A stretch of DNA of 64,000 nucleotides. It comes from Rhizobium sp. R635. Lineage in GTDB: Bacteria; Pseudomonadota; Alphaproteobacteria; Rhizobiales; Rhizobiaceae. The translations under genes were made by a program, and so were the position numbers. Under the pieces are notes generated by a model. It had not been told where the DNA came from. It saw only the letters and a list, made by a program, of their open reading frames with translations, and did no database searches. This document shows, in pieces, positions 50,469 to 57,804 of the stretch (position 1 is the first letter of the stretch; every line of letters begins with the position of its first letter). Location of the stretch: NCBI RefSeq assembly GCF_002211285.1, contig NZ_LOKX01000023.1:124001-188000 (forward strand), written 5' to 3'.

Positions 50469-52397
50469 ATGCTGAACCGCAAAGCCATCCTAGCCGCAGC
50501 CACATTCCTTTCGCTTTTTTCGATGGTTCCCGCCGTCGAGGCACAGAACGAACGCACACTCACCGAAGCGCCGGCCCAGAGCGGGCCAGTCAGCATTACC
50601 TTCGACCGCGCGGAAGCCAAATATGCCATCGGCGAAGTCGTCGGCCTCTTCATCCAATCGACCGAAAATGCCTATGTCACGGTGCTGAACGTTTCGCCGA
50701 ACGGCGCCGTCGTGAAGCTTTTCCCGAACAAGTACCAGACCGATGCGCTGGTCGCCCCCGGCAAGCGCGTTCAGGTGCCCGATCCCGCCAGCGGCGCCAG
50801 GCTGCAGGTTTCCGGCCCGGTCGGCCAGGAGCAGATCAAGGTCTTCTATTCCTCCAAACCACTGACCATCTTCGCCGATCTCGGCGGCAGCGGCAGCGGT
50901 ATGTTCCGCTCCATCGACGGCGGCATGGACGCCGTTTCCCGCAGTCTCGAAGAAGCCCGAAGCCTCGGCACGAAGATCAGCAGCAAGACGCTGATGCTGA
51001 CGACGGTCGACAGCATGGCTGCCGTTCCGCCCGTCGCCGTCGCACCGGCCGCAAAGCCGGCCCCCGCAGCCAAACCCGCACCGGTCGAACAGGCTGCAAA
51101 GCCGCCGAAACCGGCCGCCGCTCCGAAACCGAAGCCTGTCGTGAAACAGGAGGTCGCCAAGAAGCCGGAACCGGCGATCGAAAAGCCGAAGAAGCCGGCT
51201 CCGAAGCCCGTGGAGCAGGCAACCTCGCAGCCGCCGAAGAAATACAAGATCGTCACCAATCTGGCGCCCGGCCAGGAGCTTGCCGCCGATGAGCTGGAAC
51301 TGATCGGCCCTGCCACCGGCAGCACGTCCAACCGGCCGGCGCAGTCGTCTCAATCGTCCCAGACGAAGATGCCGAAACTGCCGATGCCGCAGATCAAGAT
51401 GCCGCAATTCAAGCTTCCCGGCGGCTTCGGTATCAAGATGCCGCAGATCAATCTCGGCCGCTCGGCCGAGCCGGAGGCTGCCGGCGAAAGCGAAGAATTC
51501 CAGATGGCGAATGCCGATACGCCTGTTTGCGACGCCCTTCTCGACAAACTCAATACCGCGGTTGCCGCTAAGGATATCAATGCCGCAGCGACGGAAGCCG
51601 ATGCGATCGCCGTCAGCGCCGATTGCGGTCAGTTCCAGATCAACGCCCAGCGCCGCGTCGCAGCCCTTCGGCTCGCCGCAGCCCAGGAAATGATGGCCGC
51701 CGACAAGCCGGTCGCCGACTACGAACCGCTGCTGGTTGCCGCCGACAGCCCGCAGGTGCTCTGGCAGGCCTCCGCGACCCTCGGCGAGATCTATTTCTCA
51801 GCCCGCCGCTTTGCCGATGCCGCCGCCGATTATCAGCAGGCGATCGAGATCATCAAGAACGAGACCCGCACGCCGAAGGCGCCACCTGCGGACACCATCT
51901 CCGACCTCATCCAGCGCGCCGCCCAGGCCCGCATCCTTGCCGCCAACCCGACGAGCGACAATCCGCAAGGCAGCTTCGTGCCGGCGGAGAAGGATCACCG
52001 CAGCGGCGTGCTCGGCGGCATCTATTCGCAGAATGTGCGCGGCATCGTGCCGGTCTCCATTCCGGTTCCGATCACCTTCGATTTCGACAAGTCGACCTTC
52101 ACCTCGATCGGCACGGAGGCCGCCCAGGAATTGCTGGAAGCGTTGAAGGAACAGAACCCCGGCCGCATCATCCTGATCGGCCACACCGACCGGCGCGGCG
52201 GCGACGAGTATAACCAGAAGCTCTCCGAGCGCCGCGCCCAGGCCGTCGCCGATTTCCTGAAGAGCCACGGCATCGATGCGACGATCGACGCCGAAGGCCG
52301 CGGCTCCTCCGAACCGGTGGACGTCACGGCGACGGCGAACCTCACCGAAGACGATATCGACGCGCTGAACCGCCGCGTCGAATGGCGCCGCGAATAG
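50469..52397 (+). CDS. OmpA-like envelope protein with N-terminal DUF4384-type domain
   Basis: A 642-residue exported protein. The signal peptide ends at about residue 25. Residues about 35-130 resemble DUF4384 (AIGEVVGLFIQSTENAYVTVLNV; VKLFPNKYQTD). A long Ala/Pro/Lys linker (about 190-290) and a Pro/Lys/Met-rich stretch (MPKLPMPQIKMPQFKLPGG) follow. The C-terminal 120 residues are an OmpA domain that binds peptidoglycan (ITFDFDKSTFTSIG; IILIGHTDRRGGDEYNQKLSERRA). The start at 50469 has GGGAGG upstream. It is the first gene of a five-gene operon. It probably anchors the system in the cell wall; DUF4384 recurs in the next two proteins. Confidence 0.85.
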   Translation: MLNRKAILAAATFLSLFSMVPAVEAQNERTLTEAPAQSGPVSITFDRAEAKYAIGEVVGLFIQSTENAYVTVLNVSPNGAVVKLFPNKYQTDALVAPGKRVQVPDPASGARLQVSGPVGQEQIKVFYSSKPLTIFADLGGSGSGMFRSIDGGMDAVSRSLEEARSLGTKISSKTLMLTTVDSMAAVPPVAVAPAAKPAPAAKPAPVEQAAKPPKPAAAPKPKPVVKQEVAKKPEPAIEKPKKPAPKPVEQATSQPPKKYKIVTNLAPGQELAADELELIGPATGSTSNRPAQSSQSSQTKMPKLPMPQIKMPQFKLPGGFGIKMPQINLGRSAEPEAAGESEEFQMANADTPVCDALLDKLNTAVAAKDINAAATEADAIAVSADCGQFQINAQRRVAALRLAAAQEMMAADKPVADYEPLLVAADSPQVLWQASATLGEIYFSARRFADAAADYQQAIEIIKNETRTPKAPPADTISDLIQRAAQARILAANPTSDNPQGSFVPAEKDHRSGVLGGIYSQNVRGIVPVSIPVPITFDFDKSTFTSIGTEAAQELLEALKEQNPGRIILIGHTDRRGGDEYNQKLSERRAQAVADFLKSHGIDATIDAEGRGSSEPVDVTATANLTEDDIDALNRRVEWRRE

Positions 52398-52419
52398 CTG
52401 GGCGAGGGGAGGTTTGGCC

Positions 52420-54036
52420 ATGTCCGCATCCCGTTCCATGGCCGCAGCACTTGCCTTCCTTGCCATGACCGCGACCGATGGCTTGGCAAGGACGATCGAA
52501 GCTCCCTCACGCGGCACGGTCAGGGCTGTGTTGATCGGCATCGACCTCTATCGCAACGTTCCGCCGCTGCACGGCGCTGTCGCCGATGCCGAGGATCTTT
52601 CCCTGTCGCTGCGCTCGGTCGGCGTCGAGGACATGACGGTCCTGAAAAACGGCGCGGCCGATCGCGAGGGCATCTTCCGTGCGATCGAAGCCGTCACCGA
52701 AAGAGCGGGCGAGGGCGATCTCGTCGTCCTCGGCATCGCCGGCCATGGGTCGAGCGAGCCGGAACGCGTCAAGGGCTCGAAACCGAGCGGCCGCGACGAA
52801 GTCTATGTGCTTGCCGGCTTCGACACCCGACTGCCGGGATCGCGCGAGCGCATCTTCGGCGACGAATTCAAGGTGCTGATCCACAAGCTGGAGTCCAAGG
52901 GGGCCGATGTCCTCTTCATCGCCGATACCTGCCATGCCGGCGGCATGACCCGCAACGTCGATTCCCGCGGCGCCGAGATCACCTGGCGGCAGGCGCCTTC
53001 CTATACGATCGAGGAGGACGATCTCACGCCGATTTCGACCACGGCGGATGCGCTCTCCACCGGCTTCGATTACCAACGGCTGACCTTCCTTGCCGCCGTC
53101 GACGACAAGACCAAATCGCCGGAAATATCAATTCCCGGCATTCCCCAGAAGCGCGGCGCACTGAGCTATGCGACCGCTCGCGCCTTCGAGGGAGCCGCCG
53201 ACCGCAACGGCGACGGCACCGTCAGCCGCCGCGAACTCTTCGAATATGTCCGCCAGTCCGTCTATCAATTCACCGACCAGCGGCAGAACGTCTTCACCGA
53301 AAGCCCGCTCGGAACCGATCTCGATCGTGTGGTCGTCTATCGTTACGAAGGGGCGGGGGCGCAGCCGGCGGCGGAAAAATCAAGCGTCCCGCCGCCGGCC
53401 GAGCCCGCGCCGATCAGCGTGGCCGCCCTTGGCTCCGACGCGCCGCTGCAGGGTATCGAGCCCGCCCTGACGCCGTTCAAGCTGGCTGATGCTGCGGATG
53501 CCGACCTCGTCTTCGACCCCCAAAAGCGTGAGGCGATTGCCGGCGGCGATGTCGTCGCTTCCGGCGTCGGCGCAGGCGACATGCCTTTCGTCGTCGACCG
53601 GATGGCCGCGCTCGACACGCTGAAGCGACTGTCCGAGACAAACCCGCAGACCGTGCGTGTCACACCTTCCGATGCCGTCCATCGCGACGGCGAACGCGTC
53701 GGCGTCACGATCTCGGATTTATCAGGCCGCAAGCTCGTGCTCTTCGATATCACCGGCGATGGAACCGTGCAGTTCCTCTATCCCGGCGAGAGAGAGGTCG
53801 ATGCCGAGATGTCGGCAACCTTCGATCTCGATCTTTCCGTCGTCGCCCCCTTCGGTACCGACCTGCTCGTCGCCGTCACCTCTGAAACCCCGATGCCCGC
53901 CCTCGTGGAATTCCTGAAACAGAACGACAGGCGCCGCACCGCCGGCAATATCGCCAAACGTCTCGGCGAATTCCTGCCCGAGGGCGCGCGCGTCGGATTT
54001 ACGGTCCTCTATACCTCCGCCGGAGCCAAGCTATGA
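52420..54036 (+). CDS. Exported caspase-like (C14) protein with EF-hand-like and DUF4384-type regions
   Basis: A 538-residue protein with a signal peptide (about residues 1-23). The caspase-fold domain (about 35-310) has VRAVLIGIDLY and both active residues in LGIAGHGSSE (H109) and IADTCHAGG (C171). DRNGDGTVSRREL is an EF-hand-like loop for calcium. The C-terminal 150 residues look like DUF4384 (GDGTVQFLYPGEREVDAEM). The start at 52420 has GGGAGG nearby. The stop overlaps the next start (ATGA). Activity as a caspase-like peptidase is plausible; the target and trigger are unknown. Confidence 0.84.
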   Translation: MSASRSMAAALAFLAMTATDGLARTIEAPSRGTVRAVLIGIDLYRNVPPLHGAVADAEDLSLSLRSVGVEDMTVLKNGAADREGIFRAIEAVTERAGEGDLVVLGIAGHGSSEPERVKGSKPSGRDEVYVLAGFDTRLPGSRERIFGDEFKVLIHKLESKGADVLFIADTCHAGGMTRNVDSRGAEITWRQAPSYTIEEDDLTPISTTADALSTGFDYQRLTFLAAVDDKTKSPEISIPGIPQKRGALSYATARAFEGAADRNGDGTVSRRELFEYVRQSVYQFTDQRQNVFTESPLGTDLDRVVVYRYEGAGAQPAAEKSSVPPPAEPAPISVAALGSDAPLQGIEPALTPFKLADAADADLVFDPQKREAIAGGDVVASGVGAGDMPFVVDRMAALDTLKRLSETNPQTVRVTPSDAVHRDGERVGVTISDLSGRKLVLFDITGDGTVQFLYPGEREVDAEMSATFDLDLSVVAPFGTDLLVAVTSETPMPALVEFLKQNDRRRTAGNIAKRLGEFLPEGARVGFTVLYTSAGAKL

Positions 54037-56537
54037 GCACGTCGATCAGCAGGGTCCTCAACATTGCGGCTGTCACAATGCTTCTGGCCTCGCCGGTGCT
54101 CGCGCAGCAGGATACTGATTTCGCCGGCGAGGATGGCGGGCGCGTCATCGGCGGCCAGGCGGCGAAGAAGGGCAAATGGCCCTGGCAGGTGAAGATCCTG
54201 GCGCCCGATCCCGAACAGCGCGGCCGCTTCGGCGGCCATTGCGGCGGTTCGCTGATCGCGCCGCGCTGGATCTTGACGGCCGCCCATTGCGTCACCAGCG
54301 GCCGCTCCGGCAAGCAGGATCTCTTCGCCCGCGACCTCTTGATCGTCGAAGGCAAATCGAAGATCGACAAGGTGATATCAGTCGACGGGCCTGACAAGCC
54401 GGGCCTTGGCGTGGAGGACGTGATCATCCACGAGGATTTCGACCGCAAGGTCTTCGCCAACGACATCGCTCTCATCAAGCTTACCAAGCCCGCCGTCTCC
54501 AAGCCCGTAATTCTCGCCTCCGCTGGGGATGAACAGGTGGAAGCCGCCGGCCGCACAGCCGTCGTCACAGGCTGGGGCTACACCAAGGCCGATCACGGCT
54601 GGGACGACAAATACCTGCCGACCGAGCTGCAGGAGGTCGAGCTGCCGATCGTCTCGCGCGAGGACTGCCGTGCTGCCTATCGCGAGAGCTCGATGCGCAT
54701 GAACCCGATCGACGAGCGCAATGTCTGCGCCGGTTATGCCGAAGGCGGCAAGGATGCCTGCCAGGGTGACAGCGGCGGCCCGCTGGTCGCCCAGCGCCTG
54801 GACAAGAAATGGATACAGCTCGGCGTCGTCAGCTGGGGCGCCGGCTGCGCCGAGGCCGAACATTACGGCGTCTATACCCGCGTTGCCGCCTTCCGCGGCT
54901 GGATCGCCGCCAAGACGGATGGCGACGTGCCCGATACCGAGGGGCCGGCTGCCGGCGACCAGGTCGCTTCGACAACCACGGCCGACGCGGCAACGAAGCA
55001 GAAGCCGTCCGGGCAGGAAGAGGCAAACCTCGGCATCGTCACCCCACCAGCCGGTGATACGGCGCCGGCCGACACGACCGAAACACCCGCTGACAAGCCC
55101 GTCGCCGACGAACCCGCCGTCCAGCCGCCCGTTGTCCAGACGCCGGCGATCCAAAGCTCACCCGGCGACCGAGCCCTGCTGATCGGCATCGACGACTACG
55201 AGATGCGCGAGGCGAAGCTGACGGGATCGGCGACCGACGTGAAGGCAATGCAGCTCTTCCTCGTCAAGACGCTTTCCTATCGCCCGGAACAGATCCACAC
55301 TTTGACCAACCGCAAGGCAGGCCGCGAGGCGATCCTTGCCGAAATCGACGACTGGCTGGTCCGCCAGTCGACGCCCGGAAGCCGCGTTTTTCTCTATTTC
55401 AGCGGCCAGGGCTCGGAGGAAATGGGAGCGGAAGCAACGACGAGCCCGACGCTGGTTGCCGCCGATGCGAAGCTGGTGCGCGAGAACGGCAAGGTCACCG
55501 TCACCAACCAGATCCGCGAGACCGAAATCGCCGCCCGGCTGAATAGCCTTAAGGACCGCCGCGTCACGCTGCTGATCGACGCCTGCCATGTCGGCCCCGG
55601 CAGCCGCAGTGCGGTGGCCGCGCCGGGCAGCGGTTCCGTGCGTTGTCTTGGCCCGGCGCTGGCGGCGCTCGAGCCGCCGAACAAATCCGGCAAGGAAGCT
55701 AAATTCTCCTTCGGCGGTGAAACGGCAATGGTCTGGTCTGCCGTCAATGCGGGGCAGTGGGCATTGGTCGACCGGGACGCCAAGCCGGCGGCCGGTGTCT
55801 TCACCCGCCGCTTCATCGAGGGCGTGCAGGAAGGGGTCGCGCGCGCCGCCGACAAACCGAATGTCAGCAATGCGGCCCTGCTCGATTACGTCAGGCGGAA
55901 ATCCGACGAATATTGCCGGGCGCATGCCGAGGACTGCCGCTTCACGCCGGTGCCGCAATTTTACGGCCTGCCGGATGCGCTCGGGCGCGACGTCGTTACC
56001 GGCGAGGAGGCAAAGACGCCGGTCGCCGCCGTCGAAAACACTTTGAAGACCGACAACGAGGCGGGCGTTGCCGTCGACGTGCTGCCCGGCACCTCGGTCA
56101 GCATCGGCGACAAGGTGGCGATGCGCGTCTCCACCAAGAAGCCAGGCTACCTGATCCTGGTCGATATCGATGCCTCGGGCAAGCTGACCCAGCTTTACCC
56201 GAACAAGCGCTCGATGGGCCTGAAGCCGAATGCCAAGGGCGGCGACAACCGGCTCGATCCGGCAAGGCCCGTGGTCGTGCCCGACGCGCGCAACCCCTAT
56301 ATCGGTTTCGAATATCAGGTGGAGGGGCCGGCCGGCGTCGGCATGGTCGTCGCCATCCTCAGCGACAAGCCGATCGAAGTGCTCGACCTTCCCGACGTGC
56401 CGACACCGCTCGTCGGCCAGCGCGCCGCCTTCAACTATGTCTACGACCTTGCCCGAAGCCTCAGGATCGTCGGCGACGACGAGACCGGCGCCCAGAGCAA
56501 ATGGTCGTTCGATTCCAAATTCTATCGCATCCGCTAA
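54033..56537 (+). CDS. Trypsin-like serine protease fused to a pseudo-caspase and DUF4384-type domain
   Basis: An 834-residue exported protein. Signal peptide about residues 1-24. Residues 38-295 are an S1 trypsin domain with VIGGQAAKKGKWPWQV, H85 (TAAHC), D144 (NDIALIKL) and S247 (GDSGGP), and paired cysteines. A Thr/Pro/Ala linker (about 305-380) leads to a caspase-fold domain (ALLIGIDDYEM) in which the usual His is replaced: YFSGQGSEE has Q459. The Cys is present (LIDACHVG, C518). The C-terminus is DUF4384-like (LTQLYPNKRSMG). It overlaps the caspase gene by 4 nt. The trypsin part looks active and the caspase part looks inactive. Confidence 0.88.
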   Translation: MSTSISRVLNIAAVTMLLASPVLAQQDTDFAGEDGGRVIGGQAAKKGKWPWQVKILAPDPEQRGRFGGHCGGSLIAPRWILTAAHCVTSGRSGKQDLFARDLLIVEGKSKIDKVISVDGPDKPGLGVEDVIIHEDFDRKVFANDIALIKLTKPAVSKPVILASAGDEQVEAAGRTAVVTGWGYTKADHGWDDKYLPTELQEVELPIVSREDCRAAYRESSMRMNPIDERNVCAGYAEGGKDACQGDSGGPLVAQRLDKKWIQLGVVSWGAGCAEAEHYGVYTRVAAFRGWIAAKTDGDVPDTEGPAAGDQVASTTTADAATKQKPSGQEEANLGIVTPPAGDTAPADTTETPADKPVADEPAVQPPVVQTPAIQSSPGDRALLIGIDDYEMREAKLTGSATDVKAMQLFLVKTLSYRPEQIHTLTNRKAGREAILAEIDDWLVRQSTPGSRVFLYFSGQGSEEMGAEATTSPTLVAADAKLVRENGKVTVTNQIRETEIAARLNSLKDRRVTLLIDACHVGPGSRSAVAAPGSGSVRCLGPALAALEPPNKSGKEAKFSFGGETAMVWSAVNAGQWALVDRDAKPAAGVFTRRFIEGVQEGVARAADKPNVSNAALLDYVRRKSDEYCRAHAEDCRFTPVPQFYGLPDALGRDVVTGEEAKTPVAAVENTLKTDNEAGVAVDVLPGTSVSIGDKVAMRVSTKKPGYLILVDIDASGKLTQLYPNKRSMGLKPNAKGGDNRLDPARPVVVPDARNPYIGFEYQVEGPAGVGMVVAILSDKPIEVLDLPDVPTPLVGQRAAFNYVYDLARSLRIVGDDETGAQSKWSFDSKFYRIR

Positions 56538-56551
56538 CAGAGGAGCGAACC

Positions 56552-57763
56552 ATGTCGAAATCCATCCTGCTGGCGGGGCTCGAGCTGCGCACGTTTGCTG
56601 GAATTGCTCTAGCCGCTTCCCTGATGGCACTCGCACCCGCGCACGCCGGCGAGGCCTCTGACAGCAAGACGATCCTTGCCGCGCAGGCCGGGCTTGCCGC
56701 CGATCTGATCGACCGCACGCTGGCGAAGGAAGGGGCGGCAAACATCATGGTCTCGCCGGCAAGCCTTGCCGCGGCACTTGGTCTTGCGAGCCTCGGCGCC
56801 TCGGAGGAAGGCAAGGCGGCGATCGCCAAAGGCCTCGGCTTCGGCGGTTCGGCGAAGGGACCGGAGAAGGTGCTCGACGCGATGACCTCCGAGACGCCGC
56901 CCACCGCGGATGCGCCGCTCGCGACCGGGGTCACGATCGTCTTCGACGACAAGCTGGTGCTCGCCCCCGATGCGCTTTCCATGCTCGCCGGCCACCGCAT
57001 CAAACCCACGATCGAGGATCTGGACGGACCGAAATCCGTCGAGCACATCAATGGCTGGGTCAGGCAGGCGACGCGGGACGCCATTCCGGCGATCCTCGAT
57101 GCGCCGCCCGGCGGCGGCTTCATCAGCCTCGGCGCGCTCTCCTTCAAGGCCCGCTGGAAAACCTCTTTCGAGGCTCAGAGCCCCGCGGCTCCCTTCCGGC
57201 GGCCTGATGGTTCGACGACCTCGGTTCCGATGATGCATCTTGCCGGCGACGGGCAGAAATTCCGCTTCGACGACAATTTCGCCGCCGTCGACCTTGCCTA
57301 TGCGGGCGAGACTTACCGCATGGTCGTGATCGCGGCGCGCTCCGGCAAGGGCGTCGGCGGTTCCGACCTGAAGGCCCTTGCCTCCTGGCTTCAGGGCGAG
57401 AAATTCGAACCCTGCAAGGGCGAAATCTTCCTTCCCCGCTTTTCGCTGAACGATGGGCGTGATTTGATGCCGGTACTCGATGCGATGGGACTGGCGCCTG
57501 AAAAGGCCAAGGATGCGGCCTTTCCAGGGTTTACCAAGGAAAACATAAGCTTGTCACGCGTCCTGCAGAAGACGATGATCAAGGTCGACGAAAACGGCAC
57601 GGAAGCGGCGGCGGCAACGGCCGTGATCACCGAGCGGAGCATCGATCCGAAACTCGTGCGCGTGATGGCCGATGCCCGCTTCGCCTTCGCGCTTCGGGAT
57701 ACCAAGACCGGCCTGCTCTTGGCCGCAGGCCTTATCGGCGATCCATTACTGGCAGGCGAATAG
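56552..57763 (+). CDS. Serpin (serine protease inhibitor)
   Basis: A 403-residue exported serpin. A hydrophobic signal (about residues 15-32, ending AHA) precedes the fold. IMVSPASLAAALGLASLGASEEG is the conserved helix B motif. The reactive-centre hinge is NGTEAAAATAVITERS (about 348-363), followed by the usual FAFALRDTKTGLLLAAGLIGDPL ending. The intact small-residue hinge suggests an inhibitory serpin, and an Arg-Ser pair (R362-S363) near P1 would suit a trypsin-like target. AGAGGAG precedes the ATG, 14 nt after the trypsin/pseudo-caspase gene. The natural target is probably the protease encoded next door. Confidence 0.88.
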   Translation: MSKSILLAGLELRTFAGIALAASLMALAPAHAGEASDSKTILAAQAGLAADLIDRTLAKEGAANIMVSPASLAAALGLASLGASEEGKAAIAKGLGFGGSAKGPEKVLDAMTSETPPTADAPLATGVTIVFDDKLVLAPDALSMLAGHRIKPTIEDLDGPKSVEHINGWVRQATRDAIPAILDAPPGGGFISLGALSFKARWKTSFEAQSPAAPFRRPDGSTTSVPMMHLAGDGQKFRFDDNFAAVDLAYAGETYRMVVIAARSGKGVGGSDLKALASWLQGEKFEPCKGEIFLPRFSLNDGRDLMPVLDAMGLAPEKAKDAAFPGFTKENISLSRVLQKTMIKVDENGTEAAAATAVITERSIDPKLVRVMADARFAFALRDTKTGLLLAAGLIGDPLLAGE

Positions 57764-57804
57764 CAATCGTTTCAGACATAAGATGATCGCAGGGGGACAA
57801 GTGC

